From Streptomyces marinisediminis (GTDB taxonomy: Bacteria; Actinomycetota; Actinomycetes; Streptomycetales; Streptomycetaceae): a stretch of 64,000 nt of DNA. Of this stretch, positions 54,127-63,032 are shown piece after piece. The notes below the pieces were generated by a model. It was not told where the DNA came from. It ran no database searches and saw only the letters and a program-made list of their open reading frames with translations. The position numbers were made by a program, and so were the translations under genes. How positions within the stretch are numbered: the first letter of the stretch is position 1; every line of letters starts with the position of its first letter. The stretch covers positions 109,756 through 173,755 of the forward strand of contig NZ_JAPKFL010000011.1 in assembly GCF_026262575.1 (NCBI RefSeq), given 5' to 3'.

Positions 54127-54873
54127 TCACACCTCCGGCCGCAGCATCGGCGGATTGAGCAACGTGGCCCCACCCGCCCGGAACAACTGCGCGGGACGCC
54201 CGCCCTGACGCGTCGTGGTACCGCCGGTGGGCACCAGGAACCCCGGGGTGCCGGTGACCTTCCGGTGGAAGTTGCGCGGGTCCAGCGCGACGCCCCACAC
54301 CGCCTCGTACACGCGCCGCAACTCCCCCACCGTGAACTCCGAGGGGCAGAAGGCGGTGGCGAGCGAGGAGTACTCGATCTTCGAACGCGCCCGCTCCACG
54401 CCGTCGCCCAGGATGCGCGCGTGGTCGAAGGCCAGGGGCGAGGAGGAGCCGTCCTCGCGATCCGCCCCCGCGGGGGCCAGCAGCCGGTCCACCGGCGCCC
54501 ACCGGGCCGTCTTCGCGTCGCCGCCGGATACGGGGGCGGGGAGATCCGGCGCCAGCACCAGATGAGCCACGCTGACCACCCGCATGCGCGGATCACGTCC
54601 CGGATCGCCGTAGGTGGCGAGCTGCTCCAGGTGCGCTCGGTGCCCGCCCGGCTCCTGCACGCGCAACCCGGTCTCCTCGGCCAGCTCGCGCGCCGCCGCC
54701 GCGCCGAGGTCCTCCTCGGGCCGCACGAATCCTCCGGGCAGCGCCCACTGCCCCTGGAAAGGTGCCTCACCGCGGCGCACGGCCAGGGCGCACAGCGCGT
54801 GCCGACGCACGGTGAGCACGACCAGATCGACGGTGACGGCGAAGGGCGGGTAAGCCGACGGGTCGTAGGGCAT
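54127..54873 (-). CDS. Nudix hydrolase with winged-helix domain, NrtR-like regulator
   Basis: 248 residues. Nudix domain (about 10-150) with an intact Nudix box at about 47-69 (GFVRPEED..., RELAEETG), then a winged helix (about 165-235, TVGELRRVYEAVWGV, NFHRKVTGTPGFL). This architecture is that of NrtR, a repressor of NAD biosynthesis that senses ADP-ribose. Because the Nudix box is complete, the protein may also be a hydrolase. An operator-like dyad lies 10 bases upstream of the ATG. Convergence with no NAD gene nearby leaves the targets open. Confidence 0.85.
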   Translation of the reverse strand: MPYDPSAYPPFAVTVDLVVLTVRRHALCALAVRRGEAPFQGQWALPGGFVRPEEDLGAAAARELAEETGLRVQEPGGHRAHLEQLATYGDPGRDPRMRVVSVAHLVLAPDLPAPVSGGDAKTARWAPVDRLLAPAGADREDGSSSPLAFDHARILGDGVERARSKIEYSSLATAFCPSEFTVGELRRVYEAVWGVALDPRNFHRKVTGTPGFLVPTGGTTTRQGGRPAQLFRAGGATLLNPPMLRPEV

Positions 54874-54882
54874 GCCATGATC

Positions 54883-54905
54883 ATAGTCGTCTCCCTGACG
54901 ATAAA
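54883..54905. promoter_or_regulatory. Candidate operator of the Nudix/wHTH regulator
   Basis: ATAGTCGTCTCCCTGACG followed by ATAAA contains the dyad TCGTC-N5-GACGA flanked by A/T-rich ends. It lies 10 bases before the Nudix regulator start, within the gap after the DUF4192 stop, in the position of an autoregulatory operator. Confidence 0.5.
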
Positions 54906-54996
54906 CAGGGGCTCACCCGCGCTCCGCGTACCCGCGGGGCGGTGGGCGCGGCCCGGTGCGGGGCACGGGCGTGTCCGGGTGCGGCGGAGGCCGACC

Positions 54997-56175
54997 TCAC
55001 TCCACTTCCGGTCGGCGGCGCCCAATCGCCGCGCGCTGGCCGCGCAGGCACGCGCGCAACGGCTCCGGGTCCAGCCCGCTGTTGCACGCCGAGTGCAGCA
55101 GCCGGGCGAACACGCACCCGGCGTCCACTTCGAGCGCCCGGCCGAGCGCCACCCGGGCCCCGGTGTCGTCACCGCTGGACCAGGCGACCCATCCGGCCAG
55201 GGTGAGTGGAGCGGCGGCGTACTCGACGTAGGCGCCCACGCAGCGCCGGCTGACCGCTCGCCACAGGCGCAGGGCGGGTTCCGCGTCATCCCCTTCCATC
55301 CATTCAGCGGCGCGGTCGCGGGTGACGCGGTCCTGGAGGCCGACGATGAGCGTCGCCGCCTCCTCGTCCGCCAAGGCGGCGTCGTCGCCGGCGTCGGCAT
55401 CGGCGTCGGGTGCCCCCGGCAGCGGTCGCCCCGCCCGGTAGCGGGTCAGCAACCGTTCGGTCACCTCCAGCACCTCCGCGCGCACCCCGGCGCGGGTGTA
55501 CTCCCCGAGCATGCGGGGCAGCAGCGCGGCACTGGCGGCGTCCAGCGCCTGCTCCTGGGCCGTGGCCGACGGCGGCCCCAGGGGAGCGAAACGCGCGGTC
55601 AGCTCCTTGAGGGAACCCTGTACCCGGATGCCGGCGTAGGCCGCGGCGGCGGCCATGGCCGACTCCCCCGGCGGCCCGAGGGCGGACCCCTCGGGCGGGC
55701 AGCAGTGCGGCTGTGCGCAGCAGTAGGAGAAGTAGCGGCCGCCGGAGACGCAGAGCGCCTCGTACACGGGCATCTCCCGTGCTCCGCAGGCTTCGCGCAG
55801 CTCCTGGGCCAGCGGCCGCAGGCGCTCCATCACCGCGCGCGGCTCCTCCTGACCCTCCGGGTCGCGGCAGAGGTAGAGCAACGCGCCGTCCGGGGCGTCC
55901 CCGCGGGCGGAGCTGTTGGCCCGCAGACACTCGGCGACCTGGCGAGCGGTGTCGGGCCACTCCTGGCGGACGGACGGGATGCCCACGCGGATGCGGCCAC
56001 CGAAGCGGCCCGCCTCGCCGTGGACGGCGACGACCACGATGGAGTCGTCGGGGTGGTAACCGAGCAGGTACGGAAGGGCGTCGGCCAGCTCCCCGGGGCC
56101 GCGCAGGGTGACGTGCGGTTCGGCGAGCGCCTGAAGCGGCGCCTGGTGGCCGTGCGGCCGGTCGTTGTGCGTCAT
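54997..56175 (-). CDS. DUF4192 protein
   Basis: 392 residues. The DUF4192 hallmark LRGPGELADALPYLLGYHPD opens the protein, followed by a beta-rich core (SIVVVAVHG, GALLYLCRDPEGQ), a CSYCCAQPHCC-like cysteine cluster (YFSYCCAQPHCCPPEG) and a helical C-terminal half with AEWMEGDDAEPALRLWRAV. Common in Streptomyces and other actinobacteria, function unknown. ATG 56175. It is followed by the Nudix regulator gene with a 123-base gap and is divergent from recQ. Confidence 0.85.
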   Translation of the reverse strand: MTHNDRPHGHQAPLQALAEPHVTLRGPGELADALPYLLGYHPDDSIVVVAVHGEAGRFGGRIRVGIPSVRQEWPDTARQVAECLRANSSARGDAPDGALLYLCRDPEGQEEPRAVMERLRPLAQELREACGAREMPVYEALCVSGGRYFSYCCAQPHCCPPEGSALGPPGESAMAAAAAYAGIRVQGSLKELTARFAPLGPPSATAQEQALDAASAALLPRMLGEYTRAGVRAEVLEVTERLLTRYRAGRPLPGAPDADADAGDDAALADEEAATLIVGLQDRVTRDRAAEWMEGDDAEPALRLWRAVSRRCVGAYVEYAAAPLTLAGWVAWSSGDDTGARVALGRALEVDAGCVFARLLHSACNSGLDPEPLRACLRGQRAAIGRRRPEVE

Positions 56176-56309
56176 GACTCCGACGATGCCGGAGTGCCGT
56201 TTTCCTCCGTACACAGTGCGTGACATATCGTAGGACTGGTCGGATGGTCGGTCACTTTGTCCACAACCGCGATTCGCCCGCTGTCGGGGCCGTCGGGTTC
56301 CATGGACCC

Positions 56310-58481
56310 ATGACTGCGAACGAGCTGCGCACCTCCGCCGACGCCGTCCTGGCCCGTCTGGTCGGGGACGCCACCGGTGAGGCCCGGCTGCGGGAGGACC
56401 AGTGGCGGGCCGTCGAGGCGCTCGTCGCCGAGGGGCGCCGGGTGCTGGTCGTCCAGCGCACCGGCTGGGGCAAGTCGGCGGTGTACTTCGTCGCCACCGC
56501 ACTGCTCCGCGCGCGGGGCAGCGGCCCCACCGTCATCGTCTCCCCGCTGCTGGCCCTCATGCGCAACCAGATCGAGGCGGCCTCGCGTGCGGGCATTCGG
56601 GCCCGCACCATCAACTCGGCCAACGTGGAGGAGTGGGAGGACGTCGCCCGCTCGGTGGCCGACGGCGCGGTGGACGTCCTGCTCGTCTCGCCGGAGCGGC
56701 TCAACAACCCCGACTTCCGCGACCAGGTGCTGCCCGCCCTCGCGGCGTCGACCGGTCTGCTCGTCGTCGACGAGGCGCACTGCATCTCCGACTATGGGCA
56801 CGACTTCCGGCCCGACTACCGCCGATTGCGCAGCATGCTGGCCACCCTGCGCCCCGGCGTTCCCGTCCTGGCCACGACGGCGACGGCCAACGCCCGGGTC
56901 ACCGCGGACGTCGCCGACCAACTCGGCACCGGGCCGGGCGATTCCGCCACGGACGCCCTCGTGCTGCGCGGCCCGCTGGACCGCGCCTCCCTCAGCCTTG
57001 CCGCGCTGAACCTGCCCGACGCCGCCCACCGACTGGCCTGGCTGGACACCCACCTGCCCCGCCTGCCGGGCTCGGGCATCATCTACACACTCACCGTGGC
57101 GGCGGCCGAAGAGGTGGCGGCCTACCTCCGGCAGCGCGGCCACGAGGTGTCCGCCTACACCGGCCGCACCGAGAACGCCGACCGCGCGGCGGCCGAGGAG
57201 GCCCTCCTCGCCAACCGGGTCAAGGCGTTGGTGGCCACCTCGGCGCTGGGCATGGGCTTCGACAAGCCCGACCTCGGCTTCGTGGTGCACCTGGGTTCGC
57301 CGTCCTCGCCCATCGCCTACTACCAGCAGGTCGGCCGGGCGGGGCGTGGCGTGGAGCACGCCGAGGTGCTCCTGCTGCCCGGCCGCGAGGACGAGGCCAT
57401 CTGGCGCTACTTCGCCTCGCTCGGCTTCCCGCCCGAGGAGCAGGTGCGGCGCACCCTCCAGGTGCTGGCGGACGCCGACGGGCCGGTCTCCGTGCCCGCC
57501 CTGGAGCCGCGCGTCGAGCTGCGCCGCTCACGGTTGGAGACGATGCTCAAGGTGCTCGACGTGGACGGCGCCGTGCGCAGGGTCCGGGGCGGCTGGACGG
57601 CCACCGGACGGCCCTGGGACTACGACGCCGAACGCTACGCCTGGGTGGCCCGGCAGCGCGCGGCCGAACAGCAGGCCATGCGCGAGTACGTGACGACCGA
57701 CCAGTGCCGCATGGAGTTCCTGCGCCGCCAGCTCGACGACCCGGACGCGGCGCCGTGCGGACGCTGTGACAACTGCGCCGGGCCGCGCTTGACCACCGAG
57801 GTCCCCGCCGACGCGGTGAAAGCCGCCCGGGGCGAACTCGGCCGCGCCGGTGTGGAGGTGGAACCCCGGAAGATGTGGCCCACCGGGCTGCCCGCGATCG
57901 GGGTGGACCTGCGGGGCCGGATTCCCGCCGACCAGCAGGCGGCCCCGGGGCGGGCCGTCGGTCGCCTCACGGACATCGGGTGGGGGAACCGGCTGCGCCC
58001 GCTGGTCAGCCCCCAGGCTCCGGACGGGCCGGTGCCCGAGGACGTGGTGGGGGCCGTCGTCGAGGTCCTCTCCGACTGGGCCAAGGGCCCGGGCGGTTGG
58101 GCCTCCGGCGCGGCGGACGCCCAGCGTCGGCCTGCCGCGGTGGTGGCGCTGGGCTCGCGCTCCCGACCCGTGCTGGTGGGCTCCCTGGCCGAGCGCATCG
58201 CCGCCATCGGGCGGATACCGCTGCTCGGCACGGTCACCGCCGACGCCGACGGCGTCGACCTGGCGGCCGAACACACCAACAGCGCGCGGCGGGTGCGGGC
58301 CCTCCACACCGCGCTGCGGGTACCCGACGCGCTGCGGGAGGCGGTGTCCGCCGCTGGGGGCCCGCTGCTCCTGGTCGACGACTACACGGACACCGGCTGG
58401 ACGCTCGCGGTGGCGGCGCGGCTGCTGCTGCAGGCCGGTGCGCGGGAGGTGAGGCCGCTGGTGCTCGCTGTCCAAGGCTGA
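56310..58481 (+). CDS. recQ: RecQ-family helicase fused to a phosphoribosyltransferase-like domain
   Basis: 723 residues. RecA-like domains with motif I QRTGWGKSA (Lys55), DEAH box (154-157), and motifs V and VI (ALGMGFDKPDLG, QQVGRAGRG). The zinc-binding cysteines are Cys466, Cys483, Cys486 and Cys489. The C-terminal 200 residues have no RQC/HRDC domain; instead they carry a type I phosphoribosyltransferase-like fold with the PRPP loop VDDYTDTGWTL (689-699). RecQ unwinds DNA 3'-5' in repair. The role of the extra domain is unknown. ATG 56310. Divergent from DUF4192; followed after 225 bases by a hypothetical gene on the same strand. Confidence 0.9.
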   Translation: MTANELRTSADAVLARLVGDATGEARLREDQWRAVEALVAEGRRVLVVQRTGWGKSAVYFVATALLRARGSGPTVIVSPLLALMRNQIEAASRAGIRARTINSANVEEWEDVARSVADGAVDVLLVSPERLNNPDFRDQVLPALAASTGLLVVDEAHCISDYGHDFRPDYRRLRSMLATLRPGVPVLATTATANARVTADVADQLGTGPGDSATDALVLRGPLDRASLSLAALNLPDAAHRLAWLDTHLPRLPGSGIIYTLTVAAAEEVAAYLRQRGHEVSAYTGRTENADRAAAEEALLANRVKALVATSALGMGFDKPDLGFVVHLGSPSSPIAYYQQVGRAGRGVEHAEVLLLPGREDEAIWRYFASLGFPPEEQVRRTLQVLADADGPVSVPALEPRVELRRSRLETMLKVLDVDGAVRRVRGGWTATGRPWDYDAERYAWVARQRAAEQQAMREYVTTDQCRMEFLRRQLDDPDAAPCGRCDNCAGPRLTTEVPADAVKAARGELGRAGVEVEPRKMWPTGLPAIGVDLRGRIPADQQAAPGRAVGRLTDIGWGNRLRPLVSPQAPDGPVPEDVVGAVVEVLSDWAKGPGGWASGAADAQRRPAAVVALGSRSRPVLVGSLAERIAAIGRIPLLGTVTADADGVDLAAEHTNSARRVRALHTALRVPDALREAVSAAGGPLLLVDDYTDTGWTLAVAARLLLQAGAREVRPLVLAVQG

Positions 58482-58706
58482 CCTGGACCCACAACGCCCC
58501 ACTGCGGCGCCATCCGCGACGCGAGGGGTCGGCGGGCGCGTCGGCGGCGCCGGACGCGGTGGCGGAATCGAGCGTTGCCGGTTTCCGTTCCGGCCAGCGA
58601 CAATGGGCCCGACTCCCACCTCGGACCGCACCGTCCGCCGTGCCTGTCGTGGCGTGCGCCCTGCCCAACGCGCCACCGCATCCCTGGGGCAGCGAAAGGG
58701 GAGAAC

Positions 58707-59246
58707 ATGACCGTCGTCTCCGTCCACGGCCCGACCACCGACACCGCCGCGCGGCTGGCCCGCACGGTCGAGCCCGCGCAGTGGGCCGCCGCCGCGATAC
58801 CTCTGCTGCGCAACCCGCGCGAGGTGGTGTCGGGTCTGCACACACGTCACCGCCCGGCGCCGCGTACGGCCGTGGTCGCGGTGCTCGACCCCGAGGAACG
58901 GCTCGTGGCCAGCGCGTCGTTCACTCCCGGCCCCGCTCCACCGGACGGGTGGGAGTACCGCAACGCGCTGCTCGCCAGGCTGCGCCGCGTCATACCCCAC
59001 GACCTGCGGCTGCGCCGACCGATACGCACCGCGGCGCTGCTGTACTGCCGGGAGGGCGAGGGGCGCTGGACGGAGGAGGACGGGGCCTGGATGTGGGGCT
59101 TGCGGGACGCCTGCTCCCTGCACGGGCTGCGCTGCGGGCCCTACATCACCCTCACCCGGCACGGCTGGCGCGTGGCGGGTGAGGAACGCTGGGGGCGGAG
59201 TCCGGCGGTCGGCGCACCGCCGGACCCCACCGCGCCGCAGCCCTGA
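58707..59246 (+). CDS. Conserved Streptomyces protein of unknown function
   Basis: 179 residues, ATG with GGGGAGAA upstream. A compact alpha/beta domain, with TAVVAVLDPEERLVASASFT, an Arg-rich helix (ALLARLRRVIPHDLRLRRPI) and RWTEEDGAWMWGLRDACSLH, ending in a disordered tail. No catalytic motif is evident. It follows recQ on the same strand and may share its transcript. Not recognised as a named family. Confidence 0.7.
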   Translation: MTVVSVHGPTTDTAARLARTVEPAQWAAAAIPLLRNPREVVSGLHTRHRPAPRTAVVAVLDPEERLVASASFTPGPAPPDGWEYRNALLARLRRVIPHDLRLRRPIRTAALLYCREGEGRWTEEDGAWMWGLRDACSLHGLRCGPYITLTRHGWRVAGEERWGRSPAVGAPPDPTAPQP

Positions 59247-59258
59247 CCGCGGCCGGGC

Positions 59259-59870
59259 TCAGAGCAGGTCGCGCAGGCGGTGCGGGTCGCCGCAGACGAT
59301 GAGTTGGGCGCCGGCTCGGGACAGGGCCGCGGGCAGGGCCTCGGCGATCCGGGCGTCGCTGCCGCCGTTGACGGCGAGCACCACGACAGGGCGGGCGGTG
59401 ACGCGGGCGGCCGCGGCAGCGTCCACGCAGAACACGTCCTCCCCCGCGGCCTGCTGGCCCCAGTAGGCGTCCTCACCGAAGGACAGCTCGTGCTGCGCCC
59501 ACGGGTGCGACTCGCCGGTGGTGATCAGCAGGACGTCGCCGGGCGAGCGGCCCTCGTCCAGCAGGCGGTCGACCGTCTCGTCGGCGGTCTCCACCGCGGT
59601 CTCGGGCGTGGCCGCCACGAGTTCGATCTCCGCGGCCTTGGCCGGAGCCACCGGCGCGGGAGCGGCGACCGCGGCGGGCGCGCCGGAGCGTGCGGTCGCC
59701 GGGCGGCCGGACCGGGGGCGGCTGCGGTCGCTGCGCGGCGGAGCCGGACGCGGACCGGGGCGCGCCGGAGCGCCGGGGCGGGGTGACGGGGAAGGGATGG
59801 CGGCGCCCGCGGATGCGCGGGGGCCGGGAACGCTGGGGCGGATCTGAGGCTCCTCGGAGCTGTGAGGCAT
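59259..59870 (-). CDS. Unknown protein resembling the C-terminal half of an SF1-type helicase
   Basis: 203 residues. A Pro/Arg-rich disordered N-terminus (1-80) precedes a domain with DVLLITTGESHPWAQHELSF, EDAYWGQQAAGEDVFCVDA and RPVVVLAVNGG, ending LIVCGDPHRLRDLL. The order resembles the C-terminal ATPase half of UvrD/viral-type superfamily 1 helicases (motifs IV to VI), but there is no Walker A and no second ATPase half. It could be a remnant or a regulatory domain. ATG 59870; convergent with the preceding gene (12-base gap). Confidence 0.55.
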   Translation of the reverse strand: MPHSSEEPQIRPSVPGPRASAGAAIPSPSPRPGAPARPGPRPAPPRSDRSRPRSGRPATARSGAPAAVAAPAPVAPAKAAEIELVAATPETAVETADETVDRLLDEGRSPGDVLLITTGESHPWAQHELSFGEDAYWGQQAAGEDVFCVDAAAAARVTARPVVVLAVNGGSDARIAEALPAALSRAGAQLIVCGDPHRLRDLL

Positions 59871-59938
59871 GGGTGATGTCTATCAAACGCGGTCGGGCGG
59901 CGGCGCGGCGGGTGCGCCGCCGGGCAGCCGGTATCGGA

Positions 59939-60646
59939 CTAGAACAGTTGGGCCTGCTCCGCCTCGGCTTCCCCGGCGGGCGCGGGGAGGGAGACGAGCG
60001 GGTGCGGCTTCTTCAGGTGCTGCCAGCGCGGCAGGGCATCCAGGTACGCCCAGGTCAGTCGGTGGTGCGGAGTGGGTCCGAGGTCCTGGAGCGCCGCACG
60101 GTGCGCGGGCGCCGGGTAGCCGGCGTTTCCGGCGAAGTCGAACTCCTCGTGTCCCTCCCCGAGTTCGGCCATCAAACCGTCCCGCCGGACCTTGGCGATG
60201 ACCGAAGCCGCGGCGACCGAGACGCAGGACCGGTCGCCCTTGACCACGGTGCGCACCCGCCACGGCGGACCGAGGTAGTCGTGGGCACCGTCCAGGATCA
60301 CCGCGTCCGGACGCTCGGGCAGCGCCTGCAAGGCTCGCACGGCGGCCAGCCGCAGCGCCGCCGTCATGCCCAGGGCGTCGATCTCCTCCGGCCAGGCGTG
60401 CCCGAGACCGTGGGCGGTGACCCAGCCGGTCAGCGCCTCGGCGAGTTCGGTACGGCGGGCCCGGGTAAGCAGCTTGGAGTCCGTCAGGCCCGCGGGCGGA
60501 CGGCGCAGGCCGGTGACCGCCGCGCACACCGTGACCGGGCCGGCCCAGGCCCCCCGTCCCACCTCGTCGACTCCGGCGATCAGCCGGGCCGGCGTCGTCG
60601 CCCGCAGGGAGCGTTCGACGCGGTGGGTGGGCGGTTCGTACGGCAC
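59939..60646 (-). CDS. rnhB: Ribonuclease HII
   Basis: 235 residues. The catalytic motif [14 protein letters not shown] (Asp27 and Glu28) and the following DSK (about 56-58), plus DGAHDYLG (second Asp) are present; the last acidic ligand is in the region [10 protein letters not shown]. It removes ribonucleotides from DNA and RNA primers. The GTG start yields [11 protein letters not shown]. The 20-residue Glu/Ala tail is typical of actinobacterial RnhB. It is transcribed ahead of the helicase-like gene (69-base gap) and close behind the ADP-ribosylglycohydrolase gene (9-base gap). Confidence 0.94.
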   Translation of the reverse strand: MPYEPPTHRVERSLRATTPARLIAGVDEVGRGAWAGPVTVCAAVTGLRRPPAGLTDSKLLTRARRTELAEALTGWVTAHGLGHAWPEEIDALGMTAALRLAAVRALQALPERPDAVILDGAHDYLGPPWRVRTVVKGDRSCVSVAAASVIAKVRRDGLMAELGEGHEEFDFAGNAGYPAPAHRAALQDLGPTPHHRLTWAYLDALPRWQHLKKPHPLVSLPAPAGEAEAEQAQLF

Positions 60647-60655
60647 GGCCTCAGC

Positions 60656-61555
60656 CTACTCGGCCGCCGGTACCCACGCGGGCGGGGGCTCCGTGGCATC
60701 GACCCAGGTTCCGGGCGGGGCGAGGGCGGCTCCCAGGACACCGCCGACGATGGCGCAGGTGGTGTCGACGTCGCCGCCGGCCCGTGCGGTGGCCCAGAAG
60801 GCCGTGACGAAGTCGCCGCCGTGCCGGGCCACCGACCACAGGGCGAACGGCACGGTGTCGTGGGCGCTGGTGCGGCGCCCGCAGCCGAGCACGGCGGCGG
60901 CGGTGCCGACGTCGGCGTGGTCCAGCAGGTCTCGGGCGCGCCGCAGGCCGTCCCGCACGGCGCTGCGCGGGACGCGGGCGGTCACCGCGTCCAGCAGGGC
61001 GGCGCCGCTGTCCGGCCCCCATCGGTTGGCGGCGGTGCGCAGCGCTGCCGCGACGGCGACCGCGACGGCCCCGCACACGGCCTCGCGGTGCTGGTGGGTC
61101 ACGTACGCCGAGCGCTCGGCCTCCGCCGCCGCCCGGCCGGGGTCGTCGGCGAACCACGCGCCCAGGGGCGGTACCCGCATGGCCGCCCCGTTGCCCCAGG
61201 AGCCCTGGCCGTCGAAGAGCGCGGCGGCCAGCTCCCGCCAGTCGGCACCTTCCCGCCGGAGCTGCCGCACCACGCGGTGAACGGCGGCGCCGTATCCCCG
61301 CTCGGCGTCGTGGTGGGCGGAGAAGCCGGCCGCGAGCGCGTCCTGGTCGGCGGCGCCGTGGCGGTGCAGGACGGCCACGACGGAGGCGGCCATCTCGGTG
61401 TCGTCCGTCCACCGCCAAGGGCCGGGCGGGGGTTCCCCGCGGGCCAGGAAGGAGCGGTGGCCGGGCGAGAAGAACTGCGCGCCCAGGGCGTCCCCGACGG
61501 AGAGCCCCCGCAGGCTCGCCAGCGCGCGGCGCAGGCGGAGGGAGTCGGCGGTCAT
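60656..61555 (-). CDS. ADP-ribosylglycohydrolase family protein
   Basis: 299 residues. Both metal-site motifs of the family are present: WTDDTEMA (49-56) near the start and GGDVDTTCAIVGG (about 258-270). Enzymes of this family remove ADP-ribose from proteins or metabolites using two Mg2+; some act on ADP-ribosyl-arginine or on O-acetyl-ADP-ribose. Target unknown. ATG 61555 was chosen over the GTG at 61567, which has its purine-rich site directly on the codon. It lies 9 bases upstream of rnhB, so the two are probably cotranscribed. Confidence 0.92.
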   Translation of the reverse strand: MTADSLRLRRALASLRGLSVGDALGAQFFSPGHRSFLARGEPPPGPWRWTDDTEMAASVVAVLHRHGAADQDALAAGFSAHHDAERGYGAAVHRVVRQLRREGADWRELAAALFDGQGSWGNGAAMRVPPLGAWFADDPGRAAAEAERSAYVTHQHREAVCGAVAVAVAAALRTAANRWGPDSGAALLDAVTARVPRSAVRDGLRRARDLLDHADVGTAAAVLGCGRRTSAHDTVPFALWSVARHGGDFVTAFWATARAGGDVDTTCAIVGGVLGAALAPPGTWVDATEPPPAWVPAAE

Positions 61556-61619
61556 GGTGGCAGGCACTCCGGAGACGGGACGGCGGGGAACCGGCCGACT
61601 GGCCGGGCGGCGGCGGAGG

Positions 61620-62276
61620 TCACGGCGCGCCGTAGGGCTCCGGCAGACACCAGTGTTCGAAGGGGCGGTCCAGGTGGTAGCGGCCGTCGGAGTCGAGCAC
61701 CAGCGCCCTGGTCTCGCCGTTGCCCGGGTTGGACAGGGACTCGAACTCCGCCACGCTCCAGTGCATCCAGCGCATGCAGAACAGGCGCATGGTCAGCCCG
61801 TGGGTCACCAGCAGGACGTTCGGCGGGTGGTCAGGGGCCTGGAAGCTGCGCCACAGGCTCTCCAGGAAGGCGTCCACCCGGTCGTAGACGTCCGCGCCGG
61901 ACTCGCCCTGGGAGAAGCGGTAGAAGAAGTGCCCGTAGGCGTCGCGGGCGGCCTTCTGGCGGCGCACGTCGTGCCAGTCCTGCCAGTTGCCCCAGTCCTG
62001 CTCGCGCAGCCGCGGCTCCTCACGCACCCGCACGCGGGTCGGGTCCAGCCGCAGCTCGCGGAAGGTCTCGTGGGTACGCCGGTAGGGAGAGACGTAGGCG
62101 GACACGCCGTCGTCGCCGAAGAGGGCGCGCAACTCCTGGCCGGCCCGGGCGGCCTGGTCGCGCCCCTTGGCGGTCAGCCGCAGGGCGTGGTCGGGCACCC
62201 GGGTGTAGACCGAGTCGTCGGCGTTTCCCTCGGACTCGCCGTGTCGTAGGAGGACGATGCGCCGGGGACGAGCCAT
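61620..62276 (-). CDS. Histidine phosphatase (phosphoglycerate mutase-like) family protein
   Basis: 218 residues. Catalytic motif LRHGES with His12, the second His in LLVTHGLTM and the Arg residues of the phosphate pocket (SPYRRTHETF). The fold is that of cofactor-dependent phosphoglycerate mutases and broad-range phosphatases; substrate unknown. ATG 62276. It is 65 bases upstream of the ADP-ribosylglycohydrolase gene on the same strand and may be its operon partner. Confidence 0.9.
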   Translation of the reverse strand: MARPRRIVLLRHGESEGNADDSVYTRVPDHALRLTAKGRDQAARAGQELRALFGDDGVSAYVSPYRRTHETFRELRLDPTRVRVREEPRLREQDWGNWQDWHDVRRQKAARDAYGHFFYRFSQGESGADVYDRVDAFLESLWRSFQAPDHPPNVLLVTHGLTMRLFCMRWMHWSVAEFESLSNPGNGETRALVLDSDGRYHLDRPFEHWCLPEPYGAP

Positions 62277-62403
62277 AGGGCCAGCGTAGGCCGTGCGCGC
62301 GCCGTACTCCCAACCGCACGCGTCCGGGCCGCCGGGCGGCGCCCCGGCGTGCCCCCGCCCCGGTGAGCGCCCGGCGTGCCCACGGGGCGGGGCACGCCGG
62401 GCG

Positions 62404-63012
62404 TCACACCGTCCAGCTCCGCTGCAGGTCGATGACGTCGCCGTCGACCGCCGCGATGTCGGCCCCGGTCTGGGCCCGCAGGGACAGGCGCTCGATGCGG
62501 TCGGAGCGGTACTTGCCGTGCTCGGCCGCCGAGTCCCACATGGACAGCACCAGGAACTCGTCCTCGGAGGCCGCCTGGCCGAAGACGCCGCGCACCATGC
62601 CGGGAGAACCGGCCATCGCCGGGTTCCAGACCTTCTCCTGCATCAGCACGTAGTGCTCCACGCGCTCGGCACGCACCCTGCAGTGGGCCACGCGCAACAG
62701 GTCGGTGTCGGTGAACTCGGGCCGGAAACCGGTCTTGACGTCGAAGCGGTACTCGAACAGCAGTGTGCGCATGTCACGGTAGGTGCCGACCTGAGCGGCA
62801 TGCAGCCGGTCGTGGGAACGGGCCATGAAGGAGTCGTAGAACGCACGGCTCTCCCAGAAGCCGAAGAGGTGCGCCACCGCGTTCCGCGACCGGCTCCAGC
62901 CTCCGCCCTGCCCCCGGAAACCGGGCTCGCCCAGCAGGCCAGCCCACTTCCGCTGCCCTCGTTCGAAGGCCCGGCGATCGACCACGGTGCACCGCATCCA
63001 CTTGACCAGCAC
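62404..63012 (-). CDS. DUF4937 (YdbC-like) protein
   Basis: 202 residues. Two repeats of a ferredoxin-like (dimeric alpha-beta barrel) fold: VKWMRCTVVDRRAFERGQRK and GKYRSDRIERLSLRAQTGAD region, with WSRSRNAVAHLFGFWESRAF between them. This is the DUF4937 pattern. Function unknown; the fold is used by monooxygenases and heme-binding proteins. GTG 63012 is the only sensible start. Confidence 0.8.
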   Translation of the reverse strand: MLVKWMRCTVVDRRAFERGQRKWAGLLGEPGFRGQGGGWSRSRNAVAHLFGFWESRAFYDSFMARSHDRLHAAQVGTYRDMRTLLFEYRFDVKTGFRPEFTDTDLLRVAHCRVRAERVEHYVLMQEKVWNPAMAGSPGMVRGVFGQAASEDEFLVLSMWDSAAEHGKYRSDRIERLSLRAQTGADIAAVDGDVIDLQRSWTV

Positions 63013-63032
63013 CGCGCCATCGTAAGGGCATC

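Noticed and set aside
53046..55400. A 784-codon minus-strand frame across the Nudix and ABC genes
   Set aside because: Ser/Arg/Pro/Ala-rich shadow of two real genes read in another frame.
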